From Thomasclavelia sp. (GTDB lineage: Bacteria; Bacillota_I; Bacilli_A; Erysipelotrichales; Coprobacillaceae): a DNA stretch of 64,000 bases. This document shows positions 34,955 to 44,301 of the stretch, piece after piece. Location: positions 1 to 64,000 of the forward strand of contig JAQVWN010000003.1 of assembly GCA_028749475.1 (NCBI GenBank), written 5' to 3'. Numbering within the stretch: position 1 is the first letter of the stretch; every line of letters starts with the position of its first letter. The notes under the pieces are model-generated. The model saw only the letters and a program-made list of their open reading frames with translations, was not told the origin of the DNA and searched no databases. Made by a program: the position numbers and the translations under genes.

Positions 34955-35879
34955 TAACCCGATTAATTGTTTCAATAAGTTTTCTTGAATCTTCAATAGA
35001 AAAGATATTACTTTCTAGTTTATGTTTTTTAACATCATTAATTAAACATTGAATTTCTAAAGTCATATCATCACCTTTAATATTAAACTTCCGTTTAATA
35101 TTATCATCGGATAATTCAATAACGTAATCAGTAATTCGGTTATAATAAGGAATAATTATTCTGCCATTAGGACCAGTTATTGTGGCTACTCGATCTTCAT
35201 TTTCAATTATTGATCCTTTAGATATAGATTTAGTTCCATCTTCAAATTCTAAGTGAGCTTCAAAAGATAAATCAATTCCATCTTGATAATTAAAATCGGT
35301 ATCAATATCAACAATACTAGAATTAACTAATTTTTGAATAAAACCAAATGTATAAGTACCAATATCATATAAAGCTCCACCTTCATCTTTATCAAATAGA
35401 TAAGTATCTGACTTACTACCTTCATACTTATAACAGAAGTTGTCTTCTATAGTAATAGGAGATCCTATTAAAGCTAAATCTTTTTTAAGTTGACTAAATC
35501 CAGGATTGAAAACCGTTTTAAAAGCTTCAAGAAAATAAGTGTTGTTTTCTTTAGCTACTTGTTTAATTGTTTCATAACATTTTTCATCTAATACAGCTGG
35601 CTTTTCACAAAGAACCGCCTTTTTAGCTTGTAATGATTTAATAATCCATTCTAAATGATATTGATGAGGAACAGCAATATAAACAGCATCAATGTTCTCA
35701 TCAGCCAACATTTCATTATAATCTCGATATAATCTAACATTAGGATGATTGATAAGGTAATGATCATTTTCATCTAAAGAATGAGAACCGATAGCTATTA
35801 CTTTACCTTCATCAGTATATGTAATACTCTTTACGAACTTTCTAGCAATTTTTCCAAAACCAATAATTCCAAATTTCAT
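34944..35879 (-). CDS. Gfo/Idh/MocA-family oxidoreductase
   Basis: A 311-residue NAD(P)-dependent dehydrogenase. The Rossmann motif is GIIGFGKIARKF at residues 3-14; the family EKP motif is in LCEKPAVLDEKCYE and the AVPHQYHLEW helix is typical. The dihydrodiol/trans-dehydrogenase-like second domain includes GGALYDIGTYTFGF with the catalytic-type Asp-Gly-Thr-Tyr stretch. Sugar or dihydrodiol substrates are possible. Good AAGGAGG site on the minus strand. Confidence 0.9.
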   Translation of the reverse strand: MKFGIIGFGKIARKFVKSITYTDEGKVIAIGSHSLDENDHYLINHPNVRLYRDYNEMLADENIDAVYIAVPHQYHLEWIIKSLQAKKAVLCEKPAVLDEKCYETIKQVAKENNTYFLEAFKTVFNPGFSQLKKDLALIGSPITIEDNFCYKYEGSKSDTYLFDKDEGGALYDIGTYTFGFIQKLVNSSIVDIDTDFNYQDGIDLSFEAHLEFEDGTKSISKGSIIENEDRVATITGPNGRIIIPYYNRITDYVIELSDDNIKRKFNIKGDDMTLEIQCLINDVKKHKLESNIFSIEDSRKLIETINRVKNN

Positions 35880-35975
35880 GTTTAAGACCTCCTTAGTAAT
35901 AAATATAACATTTAATTCCTCTTTAGTTCATTGTATAATAAATAAAGTCATAAATGAACCAAAGGGGATGTTTAC

Positions 35976-36839
35976 ATGTGGGTTATTTATTCATTTTTAT
36001 CAGCTTTATTTGGTGGAATAACAGCCATTCTAGCCAAGTGTGGAATTAAAAAAACTGATTCGACAATAGCTACTGCTTTAAGAACAATAATAGTAGTTAT
36101 TTTTTCTTGGTTAATGGTTTTTATTGTGGGATCATTTAATGAAATAAATCATTTATCTAGGACTACTTGGATATTTTTAATTCTTTCAGGTCTAGCTACT
36201 GGCTTTAGTTGGTTAGCTTATTTTAAAGCTTTATCTATTGGAGATGTCAATAAAGTCGTTCCAATTGATAAATCTAGTACAATTCTAACAATAGTTTTAT
36301 CAATTATCTTTTTAGGTGAAAAAGTAAATCTATTAAAAATAGTTTGTATTACTATGATTGCCATAGGTACTTATATGATGATTGAAAAAAAAGAAATTAA
36401 ACCAAATGATAATGAAAAACATTCATTTATATTTTATGCGATACTTTCTGCGGTATTTGCGGCATTAACTTCAATCTTAGGTAAAGTTGGAATAAGTGGA
36501 GTTGAATCTAATTTAGGAACAGCTATTAGAACAGTTGTGGTTTTAATAATGGCTTGGGTAATGGTTGGAGTAACTAAGAAAGGTTATCTTCTTAAATCTC
36601 TTGATAAAAAAGAATTGGGTTTTATCTTTTTATCTGGGATAGCGACCGGAGCTAGTTGGCTATGTATGTATAAAGCTTTACAAATAGGAGAAGCTGGAGT
36701 TGTTGCTTCTATTGATAAACTAAGTATTGTGGTCAGTATTGCATTTTCATATCTTGTTTTTAAAGAAAGATTAAGTATTAAATCTTTTACTGGTTTAGTG
36801 ATGATTGTAGTAGGAACGATAGTAATGATTTTTATTTAA
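35976..36839 (+). CDS. EamA/DMT-family transporter
   Basis: A 287-residue protein made of two EamA repeats, each with five membrane segments; the repeats share phrases such as LSGLATGFSWLAYFKAL (first) and LSGIATGASWLCMYKAL (second), and AIxTALRTI / LGTAIRTVV. DMT exporters move metabolites or drugs; substrate unknown. AAAGGGG lies eight bases before the ATG. A TATAAT box at 35935 may be its promoter. The FMN riboswitch promoter follows just after its stop codon. Confidence 0.92.
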   Translation: MWVIYSFLSALFGGITAILAKCGIKKTDSTIATALRTIIVVIFSWLMVFIVGSFNEINHLSRTTWIFLILSGLATGFSWLAYFKALSIGDVNKVVPIDKSSTILTIVLSIIFLGEKVNLLKIVCITMIAIGTYMMIEKKEIKPNDNEKHSFIFYAILSAVFAALTSILGKVGISGVESNLGTAIRTVVVLIMAWVMVGVTKKGYLLKSLDKKELGFIFLSGIATGASWLCMYKALQIGEAGVVASIDKLSIVVSIAFSYLVFKERLSIKSFTGLVMIVVGTIVMIFI

Positions 36840-36843
36840 TTGT

Positions 36844-36872
36844 TTGACATATTCTTATTACCAACGTATCAT
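36844..36872 (+). promoter_or_regulatory. Promoter of the ribU leader
   Basis: TTGACA (36844-36849), 17-base spacer, TATCAT (36867-36872). Transcription would start about 36879, just before the riboswitch. Confidence 0.85.
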
Positions 36873-36885
36873 AGTAACGAAAAGA

Positions 36886-36993
36886 AAGTCTTCAGGGCAG
36901 GGCGAAATTCCCGACCGGCGGTATAGTCCGCGAACGCAAGTTGAGTAGGTTAGATTCCTACACCGATAGTACAGTCTAGATGGAAGAAAGACA
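36886..36993 (+). ncRNA. FMN riboswitch (RFN element)
   Basis: The near-invariant RFN core is present: CTTCAGGGCAGGG, AAATTCCCGACCGGCGGT, AGTCCGCGAACG, GAGTAGGTTAGATTCCTACACCGA and CAGTCTAGATGGAAGAAAGAC, with P1 formed by GTCTTC/GAAGAAAGAC. It senses FMN and controls the riboflavin transporter gene downstream. Confidence 0.97.
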
Positions 36994-37026
36994 CTATAAG
37001 TAATTTTTATATTGTTATTTTTTGTA

Positions 37027-37058
37027 TCATGAAGATTAGTATTTTCATGATATTTTTT
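37027..37058 (+). terminator. Expression-platform terminator of the FMN riboswitch
   Basis: ATCATGAA/TTTCATGAT stem with a nine-base loop and six T, between the aptamer and ribU. FMN binding would favour termination. Confidence 0.85.
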
Positions 37059-37078
37059 ATTTTAAAGGAGAAACTATT

Positions 37079-37729
37079 ATGAAAATTACTAAGACTCAAA
37101 AAATAGTCTTAGCTGCAATGCTTGCAGCACTAGGAGTGATAATCAATTTAATTGAAATTCCTTATCCCTTCGCACCTTGGTTAAATCTGGATTTATCAGA
37201 AATAGTAGTATTAATTGCTGTATCTACTCTTGGTTTACCTTCCGCAGTATTTGTTTGTATTTGTAAGTTCTTTGTCTCTATTTTATTTAAAGGACCAGTA
37301 GGTCCGATAGCCATAGGTCAAATAACAGCTCTTATTGCATCACTTAGTATTTGTTTTACTTATTACTTTTTATCAAAGAAAGTATTTAAGGAAGATAACT
37401 TAAAAAATTATTGTATTAATATGCTTATAACAATGTTTGTGTTTGCGATGATAATGTTTATTATTAATTATTTGTTTGTAACACCAACATATTTAATGCA
37501 AAAACCAACATGGTATACTGATATGCCTTTTAATGTTGATATCAATGCATTTAATAAACAATATGGATCAAATATTAGTATTCCAAGTTTCTTAGGATTC
37601 TTATCAGGTTATGGACAAGCAATATTTATTATCTATTTTCCATTTAATTTTATTAAAGGAATTATTACTGCCATTGTCTACTATTTTGTAAGACCAGTTG
37701 AAAAGAAACTAATAAGTATGTCAGAGTAA
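37079..37729 (+). CDS. ribU: Riboflavin ECF transporter S component RibU
   Basis: A 216-residue membrane protein with six hydrophobic segments. The N-terminal KIVLAAMLAALGVI and the WLNLDLSEIVVLIAVSTLG motif are typical of ECF S components, and the FKGPVGPIAIGQITALIAS region with the FMN riboswitch upstream points to riboflavin. It captures riboflavin outside and is coupled to a shared EcfAAT energy module encoded elsewhere. AAAGGAG site. Terminator after the stop codon. Confidence 0.95.
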   Translation: MKITKTQKIVLAAMLAALGVIINLIEIPYPFAPWLNLDLSEIVVLIAVSTLGLPSAVFVCICKFFVSILFKGPVGPIAIGQITALIASLSICFTYYFLSKKVFKEDNLKNYCINMLITMFVFAMIMFIINYLFVTPTYLMQKPTWYTDMPFNVDINAFNKQYGSNISIPSFLGFLSGYGQAIFIIYFPFNFIKGIITAIVYYFVRPVEKKLISMSE

Positions 37730-37733
37730 AATA

Positions 37734-37766
37734 AAAGGATAACCAATTATCGGTTATCCTTTATTT
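37734..37766. terminator. Bidirectional terminator
   Basis: AAAGGATAACC/GGTTATCCTTT stem between the convergent ribU and ferredoxin genes. Confidence 0.88.
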
Positions 37767-37769
37767 ATG

Positions 37770-37937
37770 TTATTCTACTGTGATAGCTTCAACTGGGCAA
37801 GATTCTGCAGCTTCTTTAGCAGCAGCTTCGTCATCACCAATTACTTTAGCAAGACCATCATCACCAAGTTCGAATACATCAGGAGCAACTCCTGCACATG
37901 CACCACATCCGATACATCCTTCAACTTTAATTGCCAT
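37770..37937 (-). CDS. Small 4Fe-4S ferredoxin
   Basis: A 55-residue acidic protein starting MAIKVEGCIGCGACAG, with cysteines at 8, 11, 14 and 47 (ESCPVEAI) that bind a single [4Fe-4S] cluster. Electron carrier of the short Clostridium/Bacillus type with the second cluster missing. AAGGAGG is 10 bases before the start. A frame of 66 codons on the opposite strand is its shadow. Transcribed alone. Confidence 0.95.
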   Translation of the reverse strand: MAIKVEGCIGCGACAGVAPDVFELGDDGLAKVIGDDEAAAKEAAESCPVEAITVE

Positions 37938-38046
37938 AATTAAAATCCTCCTTGTTAAACTAATATATATTATAATCTAATTTAATTGAAAATGATAGAG
38001 TAGTTAAGTAAAATATATGATATAATTACGACAGGATGGTGAGACG

Positions 38047-38886
38047 ATGTCACGTGTTGATAAATACAAAGATTTAAGAGAAGGTATTAAGGATGAAGCT
38101 GGTATTAATCGAGATATACCGGTTCATCAAGTAGAGGAAGATGAAGATGATGATTTCTTAGGATTCATCAATAATGATGAACCTGATGAAAAAGAAGCTA
38201 GTATGGATGATACTTTAGCTCAACCTCTAACATATGAACAAATGAAATCTAATCAAGAAATTGATCGTGCTTTACGTTCAGCTAAAAACAAGGTTGGTAA
38301 AGATGAAAAATATAATACTAGAATGGATATCTTAAATAAAATTAGAGAACCACAAGCTAGTACTATCAAAATTGATAACATGGATAAATATGATACTGAT
38401 GAATTTGCTAAAGGAATGATTTTAAATCATGATCAACCACAAGCAGAAACACCAGTAATTGAAGAAGAAAAACCTAAAATGACTCTAATGGAAAGACTTG
38501 CTGCTATGTCTCCTAAAGAAGATGCTGATAATGCCAAAAAAGTCTTATCAGAAGAAGAAAAAGAAGTCGAAGAAGTTGAAAAAGAGCCAGAAGAAGAAAA
38601 AGAAGAACCAGTAGTTAATACTAACGAAAAAGAAAATCTTGATGATATGTTATATAAGATTAAACAAAAAGATGCTCAAAGAGTTAAAGAAGCAACTGGT
38701 AAAGAAATAGAAGTAGAAAAAACAAAAACTTATTATAATGAAATTGAAGATAATAATGTTACTGATGAAGATGAAGAAATAGATGATGGTTCTAATGCAG
38801 TTAAAGTTCTTAATTATATTATTTCAGGACTTATAATAGTTCTTATTGTATTATTCATCGTAATAATATATCAAAGTTTCTTTTAA
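38047..38886 (+). CDS. Acidic C-terminally anchored protein of unknown function
   Basis: A 279-residue protein that I do not recognise. Residues 1-250 are strongly charged, rich in Asp/Glu/Lys with coiled-coil-like stretches (EEEKEVEEVEKEPEEEKEE), and a single hydrophobic helix (about 254-276) ends the protein, so it should be a tail-anchored, cytosol-facing membrane protein. It immediately precedes cmk, separated by a terminator. Start after GATGGTGAG. Low-complexity composition makes function prediction unreliable; a role in division or envelope scaffolding is only a guess from its neighbours. Confidence 0.7.
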   Translation: MSRVDKYKDLREGIKDEAGINRDIPVHQVEEDEDDDFLGFINNDEPDEKEASMDDTLAQPLTYEQMKSNQEIDRALRSAKNKVGKDEKYNTRMDILNKIREPQASTIKIDNMDKYDTDEFAKGMILNHDQPQAETPVIEEEKPKMTLMERLAAMSPKEDADNAKKVLSEEEKEVEEVEKEPEEEKEEPVVNTNEKENLDDMLYKIKQKDAQRVKEATGKEIEVEKTKTYYNEIEDNNVTDEDEEIDDGSNAVKVLNYIISGLIIVLIVLFIVIIYQSFF

Positions 38887-38910
38887 ACTAAGGATGCCCT
38901 TAGTTTTTTT
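38886..38910 (+). terminator. Rho-independent terminator
   Basis: AACTAAGG/CCTTAGTT stem followed by seven T, 12 bases before cmk. Some read-through into cmk is likely as no other promoter is clear there. Confidence 0.7.
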
Positions 38911-38922
38911 AAAGGAGATAGG

Positions 38923-39585
38923 ATGAAGAAAATTAATATTGCCATTGATGGCCCTAGTGCTGCAGGTAAAAGCACAATAGCTAAACTATTAGCTAAAAAA
39001 TTAAATTATGTTTATATTGATACCGGAGCAATGTATCGTTGTGTTGCTTATTATTGTTTAAATAATAAAATAGCTTTTGATGATGAAGAAAAGATTTCTT
39101 CATCAATTAAAGATATTCATATTAAAATGGATAATAATGGTAAAGTATATCTAAATAACGAAGATGTTTCTAATAAAATTAGAGCAGATGAAATATCTCT
39201 TGGAGCTAGTGCTGTAGCTAAGCTAGAATGTGTTAGAACATTTCTAGTAGCTGCTCAAAGAGAAATGGCTAAAGATAAAGGGGTTATTTTAGATGGTCGA
39301 GATATAGGAACAGTAGTTTTACCTGACGCTGAACTAAAAATATATCAAATAGCATCTGTCGAATGTCGAGCTAAAAGAAGATACGAAGATAATATTCAAA
39401 GAGGATTACCGGCTAATCTTGAAGAAATATCCAAAGATATTCAACAAAGAGATTATCAAGATATGCATCGAGAGATTTCTCCATTAAAGAAAGCTAACGA
39501 TGCAATAGAAGTAGATACATCTAATATGACTATTGAAGAAAATGTAGATCATATGATGAAATTAGTAAAAGAAAAGGAGAATTAA
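38923..39585 (+). CDS. cmk: Cytidylate kinase
   Basis: A 220-residue CMP/dCMP kinase: P-loop GPSAAGKST at residues 8-16, [12 protein letters not shown] for nucleotide binding, [14 protein letters not shown] and the lid [12 protein letters not shown] followed by [13 protein letters not shown], all in family order and length. It phosphorylates CMP to CDP in pyrimidine salvage. AAAGGAG site; der starts one base after its stop codon. Unlike the degenerate kinase-like domain on the MATE fusion at 27.4 kb, the active site is complete. Confidence 0.97.
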   Translation: MKKINIAIDGPSAAGKSTIAKLLAKKLNYVYIDTGAMYRCVAYYCLNNKIAFDDEEKISSSIKDIHIKMDNNGKVYLNNEDVSNKIRADEISLGASAVAKLECVRTFLVAAQREMAKDKGVILDGRDIGTVVLPDAELKIYQIASVECRAKRRYEDNIQRGLPANLEEISKDIQQRDYQDMHREISPLKKANDAIEVDTSNMTIEENVDHMMKLVKEKEN

Positions 39586-39586
39586 T

Positions 39587-40891
39587 ATGGCACCAGTTGT
39601 AGCGATTGTTGGTCGAGCTAATGTAGGTAAGTCCACAATATTCAATCGAATAGTTGGAGAACGAGTATCAATCGTAGAAGATGTTGCTGGTGTTACTCGT
39701 GATCGTATTTACGCCAAGGCCAGTTGGCTGACAAAAGAATTTAGAGTTATTGATACTGGTGGTATCGAATTAGAAAATGCATCATTTACTGAAGAAATAA
39801 AGATGCAAGCTGAAATAGCTATTGAAGAAGCCGATGTAATAGTATGTGTTGTTAATGGTCAAGAAGGAATCACTAGAGAAGATGAATATGTGGCTAAACT
39901 TCTTCAAAGAACGAAAAAGCCAGTATTACTAGCTGTTAATAAAATAGATGATAATAAATATAAAGATAATATTTATGAGTTCTATAATTTAGGAATTGGA
40001 GATCCTATTCCAGTATCTGGTTCGCATGGTATTGGGATTGGTGATTTATTAGATGAAATAATTAAGAAACTAGATTTTAATCAAGATGAATTTGATGATG
40101 ATGAAATTAGATTTTCAATTATTGGTCGACCTAATGTTGGAAAGAGTTCACTTACTAACGCTATTTTAGGTGAAGAAAGAGTTATTGTTTCTAATATTGA
40201 AGGTACTACTAGAGACGCTATTGATACAGCCTTTGTTAAGGATGGAAAGAAGTATCGAGTAATCGATACAGCCGGAATGCGTAAAAAAGGTAAAGTCTAT
40301 GAAAGTGTTGAAAAGTATTCTATTTTAAGGGCCATGACTGCTATTGAAAAAAGTGATGTTATCTTAGTTGTTATTGATGGGGCTCAAGGAATTAGAGACC
40401 AAGATAAACATGTAGCTGGGTATGGACATGAATCAGGAAAAGCAGTTATCATTGTTTATAATAAATGGGATTTAGTTGATAAAGACGAAAAAACAATGGC
40501 TAAAACTACTAAAGAAATAAGAGCTCAGTTTAAGTATTTAGACTATGCTCCAATTGTCTTTACTAGTGCTATTGATGGTAAAAGAGTAGATACTTTATTC
40601 CCATTAATTGATAAGGTTTATGAAAATAATCATCGTCATGTTAAGACAAGTGTCTTAAATGATGTGTTAGTAGATGCTCAATTAATAAATCCAACCACAA
40701 CATTTAATGGTGGTCGATTAAAGATTTATTATGCTAATCAAGTGGCAGTAGCACCGCCAACATTTGTATTATTTGTAAATGATCCTCAATATATGCATTT
40801 TTCATATAAACGTTATTTAGAAAATAGATTTAGGGAATCGTTTGAATTCGAGGGAACACCAGTTCATATTATATGTAGAAAGAGAGATTAA
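39587..40891 (+). CDS. der: Ribosome biogenesis GTPase Der (EngA)
   Basis: A 434-residue protein with two tandem GTPase domains (G1 motifs GRANVGKS at about residue 8 and GRPNVGKS near 183; DTGG and DTAG; NKID and NKWD) and the C-terminal KH-like domain ending HIICRKRD. It is essential for 50S subunit assembly. Nearly abuts cmk and gpsA (two-base gap). Confidence 0.98.
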   Translation: MAPVVAIVGRANVGKSTIFNRIVGERVSIVEDVAGVTRDRIYAKASWLTKEFRVIDTGGIELENASFTEEIKMQAEIAIEEADVIVCVVNGQEGITREDEYVAKLLQRTKKPVLLAVNKIDDNKYKDNIYEFYNLGIGDPIPVSGSHGIGIGDLLDEIIKKLDFNQDEFDDDEIRFSIIGRPNVGKSSLTNAILGEERVIVSNIEGTTRDAIDTAFVKDGKKYRVIDTAGMRKKGKVYESVEKYSILRAMTAIEKSDVILVVIDGAQGIRDQDKHVAGYGHESGKAVIIVYNKWDLVDKDEKTMAKTTKEIRAQFKYLDYAPIVFTSAIDGKRVDTLFPLIDKVYENNHRHVKTSVLNDVLVDAQLINPTTTFNGGRLKIYYANQVAVAPPTFVLFVNDPQYMHFSYKRYLENRFRESFEFEGTPVHIICRKRD

Positions 40892-40893
40892 TT

Positions 40894-41901
40894 ATGGCAA
40901 AGATTGCAGTACTAGGTACAGGTAGTTGGGCTACAGCCTTAAGTAGAGTCCTAAATGATAATGGTCATCAACCATTAATGTATGGGGTGGTTCAATCTCA
41001 AATTGATGATATTAATAATAATCATCAAAATAGTCAATTTTTTGAAGGGGTAACCTTCGAAAAAGAAATTAAAGCAACATCTTCATTAGAAGAAGCGATG
41101 GATGGAGCTGATTATCTTCTTATTACAATACCAACTCAATTCGTTAAAGATACTTTATTAAAGGTAAAACCATTAATAAAGAAAAAGATTACAGTTGTTA
41201 ACGCAGCTAAAGGTTTTGATCAAGGAACAAATGCTAGAATGTCAGATACAATTAGATCTGTATTAGATGATTCTTTAATCAATCCAGTAGTATCAGTTAT
41301 TGGACCTTCTCATGCTGAAGAAGTAGTAGTTAGAATGTTAACAGCTATTTGTGCTGTATCATTAGATATGGAAACAGCTAAAGATGTTCAAAAATTATTT
41401 TCTAATGATTACTTAAGATTATATCGATTAAATGATGAGGTAGGAGCTGAATACGGTGTAGCTATTAAAAACGTTATCGCTGTTGCTAGTGGAGTCTTAT
41501 CAGGACTTGGATATGGTGATAACTCTAAGGCTGCTCTAATTACTAGAGGTCTTACTGAAATGGTTAGATATGGAGTAAGTAAAGGTGGGAAACTAGAAAC
41601 TTATATGGGACTTACTGGGGTTGGTGATTTAATAGTTACCTGTAGTTCTGTTCATTCTAGAAACTTCCAAGCTGGATATGAAATTGGAAAAACTAATGAT
41701 CCTAAGACTTTTATGAAAAATAATACTAAGACAGTTGAAGGTATTAGAACTTGTAAAGTTATTTATGATGATGAAAAAGATAACCCTGATATGAACTTAC
41801 CAATCATTGAAGCGGTCTACCATGTTTTATATGAAGGAGCTAATCCTGAACAAGAAATCAAAAAATTGATGGCTAGAGAATTAAAGCCAGAAGAATTATA
41901 A
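40894..41901 (+). CDS. gpsA: Glycerol-3-phosphate dehydrogenase [NAD(P)+]
   Basis: A 335-residue enzyme with NAD-binding GTGSWATALSRVL at residues 7-19, the GPSHAEEVV motif, catalytic Lys in AIKNVIAVASG and LTGVGDLIVTCSS with the substrate-binding Arg/Asn in SRNFQAG. It makes sn-glycerol-3-phosphate for phospholipids. Third gene of the cmk-der-gpsA operon. A weak hairpin at 41902 follows. Confidence 0.97.
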   Translation: MAKIAVLGTGSWATALSRVLNDNGHQPLMYGVVQSQIDDINNNHQNSQFFEGVTFEKEIKATSSLEEAMDGADYLLITIPTQFVKDTLLKVKPLIKKKITVVNAAKGFDQGTNARMSDTIRSVLDDSLINPVVSVIGPSHAEEVVVRMLTAICAVSLDMETAKDVQKLFSNDYLRLYRLNDEVGAEYGVAIKNVIAVASGVLSGLGYGDNSKAALITRGLTEMVRYGVSKGGKLETYMGLTGVGDLIVTCSSVHSRNFQAGYEIGKTNDPKTFMKNNTKTVEGIRTCKVIYDDEKDNPDMNLPIIEAVYHVLYEGANPEQEIKKLMARELKPEEL

Positions 41902-41928
41902 GATTTTAAGAGTTTTATATCTTAAAAT
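41902..41928 (+). terminator. Possible terminator hairpin
   Basis: ATTTTAAGA/TCTTAAAAT stem after gpsA without a clear T tract. Low confidence. Confidence 0.4.
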
Positions 41929-42010
41929 GACATTTTAGATGTTATTAATGAATTAATTGATAATATCATTAATAAAGATGAAAATATGTTGATATATGGC
42001 TAAAAATTCA

Positions 42011-42039
42011 TTGACTTTAAATATTTGGTTATATATAAT
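42011..42039 (+). promoter_or_regulatory. Promoter of the DUF177-rpmF operon
   Basis: TTGACT, 17-base spacer, TATAAT. Near-consensus sigma-A promoter. Confidence 0.88.
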
Positions 42040-42068
42040 AAACAAGCGGTTGTAGAAAGGTGATTGAT

Positions 42069-42581
42069 TTGAAGTATAATTTGAACTGGATCATCAAGCA
42101 AAAAGGATACTTTAGCTTTGATGAACAATTACAATTTCAACCAGAAATGTTTGATAACTTTGCTCAAATTAATGATCTTAAGAACGTAGAGGTCTCTGGT
42201 AATGCAGATTACAACGATAGAGACAAACGTCTATATGTTGAAATGAACATTAAAGGAACAATGATTCTTCCATGTGCTAAGACACTAGAAGATGTTGATT
42301 ATCCCTTTGATATAACTTCAACAGAAGTATTCGCCTTTACTAAACCAGAAGAAGATGAAGATGTTCATTTTGTAAAGAAGGACATCGTCGACTTAACACC
42401 AGTTATCTTTTCTAACATCATGGTAGAAGTACCTATGAGAGTAGTAAAAGAAGGTGCGAAGATGTTAGAATCTGGTAAAGGTTGGAAAGTACTAGATGAA
42501 GACGAGCAAAATAAGGAAGATGAAGAATACATCGATCCTAGATTAGCAAAATTAAAAGATTACTTTAAACAGGAGGATTAG
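42069..42581 (+). CDS. DUF177 (YceD) family protein
   Basis: A 170-residue protein with the DUF177 pattern: a central NADYNDRDKRLYVEMNIKGTMILPCAKTLEDV region in which the usual second Cys pair is reduced to one, and late acidic IDPRLAKLKDYF motif. In nearly all bacteria the gene precedes rpmF, as here, and plays a role in 23S rRNA/ribosome maturation. TTG start chosen because AAAGGTG precedes it; the GTG three codons earlier lies within that box. Confidence 0.9.
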   Translation: MKYNLNWIIKQKGYFSFDEQLQFQPEMFDNFAQINDLKNVEVSGNADYNDRDKRLYVEMNIKGTMILPCAKTLEDVDYPFDITSTEVFAFTKPEEDEDVHFVKKDIVDLTPVIFSNIMVEVPMRVVKEGAKMLESGKGWKVLDEDEQNKEDEEYIDPRLAKLKDYFKQED

Positions 42582-42584
42582 ACA

Positions 42585-42752
42585 ATGGCAGTACCTTTTA
42601 GAAGAGTTTCAAGTACAAGAAGAAACAAAAGAAGAACTCATGACAAGCTTACAGCTCCAACTTTAGTTGTATGTCCAGAATGTGGAGAATATAAATTATC
42701 TCACAAAGTATGTAAACATTGTGGTACATATAAAGGTCAAAAAGTTTTATAA
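42585..42752 (+). CDS. rpmF: 50S ribosomal protein L32
   Basis: A 55-residue protein beginning [19 protein letters not shown], then [13 protein letters not shown] and CKHCGTYKG: the four-cysteine zinc ribbon of L32. Start three bases after the DUF177 stop codon, AGGAGG upstream. Zinc-binding (C+) form. Confidence 0.97.
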   Translation: MAVPFRRVSSTRRNKRRTHDKLTAPTLVVCPECGEYKLSHKVCKHCGTYKGQKVL

Positions 42753-42756
42753 TATT

Positions 42757-42779
42757 AACCGCTATAGCGGTTTTTATTT
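42757..42779 (+). terminator. Rho-independent terminator (first of two)
   Basis: AACCGCTATAGCGGTT palindrome followed by TTTATTTT. Confidence 0.85.
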
Positions 42780-42780
42780 T

Positions 42781-42812
42781 AGAGAAGATAGATTTCTATC
42801 TTCTCTTTTTTT
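42781..42812 (+). terminator. Rho-independent terminator (second of two)
   Basis: AGAGAAGATAGA/TCTATCTTCTCT, two-base loop and seven T. Immediately follows the first, insulating mraZ. Confidence 0.88.
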
Positions 42813-42865
42813 GTTTTTAGACGATAAAATCTCCCAAATACCTTTTCATTAATAAAATCAAGTTG

Positions 42866-42920
42866 TATAATAGTGGTAAGAAGTGGTACTATATAACCAT
42901 TAAATGGAAGAAAGTGGGGG
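42866..42920 (+). promoter_or_regulatory. mraZ promoter with MraZ-type repeats
   Basis: TATAAT at 42866-42871 is followed by AGTGGT at 42872 and 42882, and ATGGAA at 42904 and AGTGGG at 42913: TGG triplets at about 10-base spacing. MraZ is known to bind repeats of this kind (TGGG/A with five-base spacers) before its own gene, so this is a probable autoregulatory site. The last repeat is also the ribosome-binding site. Confidence 0.65.
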
Positions 42921-42928
42921 ATTTAAAG

Positions 42929-43366
42929 ATGTTTTTAGGTGAATATGAACATAGCATCGATGCCAAAGGGCGTTTAATAATCCCTGCTAAAATCCGTAAT
43001 GAGTGTAATGGTTCAGTAGTTATCACTCGTGGTAATGATGGATGTCTAGCAATGTATACCAATGAAGGTTGGACTGAATACTTTGAAAAACTACGTCGTT
43101 TACCAAAAGGTTCTAAGAAAGCTCGTGATCTTGTTAGATTCACAACCGCTAATGCTGGTGAATTTGAATTTGATAAACTTGGAAGAATTAATATTCCTGA
43201 AAAGTTAAGAAAACAAGCTGATTTAAAAAAAGAATGTGTTGTAGTAGGTGCTGGAGATCATGCGGAAATCTGGTCACTTGATAAGTGGAATACTTACTAT
43301 GATGAAAGTGAACCTAATTATGATGAAATCTTTAGTGAATTAAATGAAGAAGGATTAGATATTTAA
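42929..43366 (+). CDS. mraZ: Transcriptional regulator MraZ
   Basis: A 145-residue protein with two SpoVT/AbrB-like modules, starting [21 protein letters not shown] and repeating as [17 protein letters not shown]. It is the first gene of the division/wall cluster and regulates it in other bacteria. ATG chosen for family length and the GTGGGGG box; an in-frame ATG 22 codons upstream is in the promoter. One base separates it from rsmH. Confidence 0.97.
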   Translation: MFLGEYEHSIDAKGRLIIPAKIRNECNGSVVITRGNDGCLAMYTNEGWTEYFEKLRRLPKGSKKARDLVRFTTANAGEFEFDKLGRINIPEKLRKQADLKKECVVVGAGDHAEIWSLDKWNTYYDESEPNYDEIFSELNEEGLDI

Positions 43367-43367
43367 T

Positions 43368-44300
43368 ATGTATAAACATGTGACAGTGCTTCTAAAAGAA
43401 GCTGTAGATGGTTTAAATATTAAAGAAGATGGCATTTATGTTGATTGTACTCTTGGTGGAGCGGGACATAGTAGTGAAATCTTAAAAAGATTAACTACCG
43501 GTCACTTGTATTGTTTTGACCAAGATGAGGTAGCTATTAAAAATGCTGATGATAAACTATCTAAAATATCTCAGAACTATACAATTATTCATTCTAACTT
43601 TGAAAACATTACTAAAGAATTAAATGAAAGAGGAATTGATTATGTTGATGGTATCCTCTTTGATTTAGGTGTTTCATCAATGCAATTTGATGAAGGTGAT
43701 CGTGGTTTTTCATATAACTATGATGCTCGCCTTGATATGCGAATGGATCAAACTAAATCATTAGATGCATATGAGATAGTTAATAACTATTCATATAACG
43801 AAATAGTAACTATTTTATATAAATATGCTGATGAAAAGTTTGCTAAACAAATTGCTAGAAAAATTGAAGAAAAGCGTAAAGAAAAACCAATCGAGACAAC
43901 TTTTGAATTAGTTGAAATAGTAAAAGAATCTATTCCTGCTTATGCCAGAAGAAAAGGTGGTCATCCAGCTAAAAGAACTTTCCAAGCCTTAAGAATAGCT
44001 GTTAATGATGAACTAAATGTTTTTGATAGAGCGCTTAAACAAAGCTTAGATTTATTAAATCTTAACGGAAGAATATCAGTAATAACTTTTCATTCTTTAG
44101 AAGATAAGATTTGTAAATATACATTTAAAGATGTGAGTACGATGGATAAAGCTTTACAAGGTTTACCAGATGTACCAAAAGAAATGCTTCCTAAATTTAA
44201 AATGGTTAATAGAAAACCAATTCTTCCTAGTAAGGACGAACTAGAAGACAACAACCGAGCTCACTCGGCTAAACTAAGAATTATTGAAAGGGTGGTTTAA
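43368..44300 (+). CDS. rsmH: 16S rRNA m4C1402 methyltransferase RsmH
   Basis: A 310-residue SAM-dependent enzyme with [13 protein letters not shown], the SAM-binding [33 protein letters not shown] and late [10 protein letters not shown] motifs, all standard. It methylates the P-site cytidine 1402 of 16S rRNA. Second gene of the mraZ cluster; stop one base before the FtsL-like start. Confidence 0.98.
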   Translation: MYKHVTVLLKEAVDGLNIKEDGIYVDCTLGGAGHSSEILKRLTTGHLYCFDQDEVAIKNADDKLSKISQNYTIIHSNFENITKELNERGIDYVDGILFDLGVSSMQFDEGDRGFSYNYDARLDMRMDQTKSLDAYEIVNNYSYNEIVTILYKYADEKFAKQIARKIEEKRKEKPIETTFELVEIVKESIPAYARRKGGHPAKRTFQALRIAVNDELNVFDRALKQSLDLLNLNGRISVITFHSLEDKICKYTFKDVSTMDKALQGLPDVPKEMLPKFKMVNRKPILPSKDELEDNNRAHSAKLRIIERVV

Positions 44301-44301
44301 A

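Noticed and set aside
37780-37980. 66-codon plus-strand frame rich in Ala/Ser/Pro
   Set aside because: It is the antisense of the ferredoxin gene, which has the cysteine motif and a strong ribosome-binding site.
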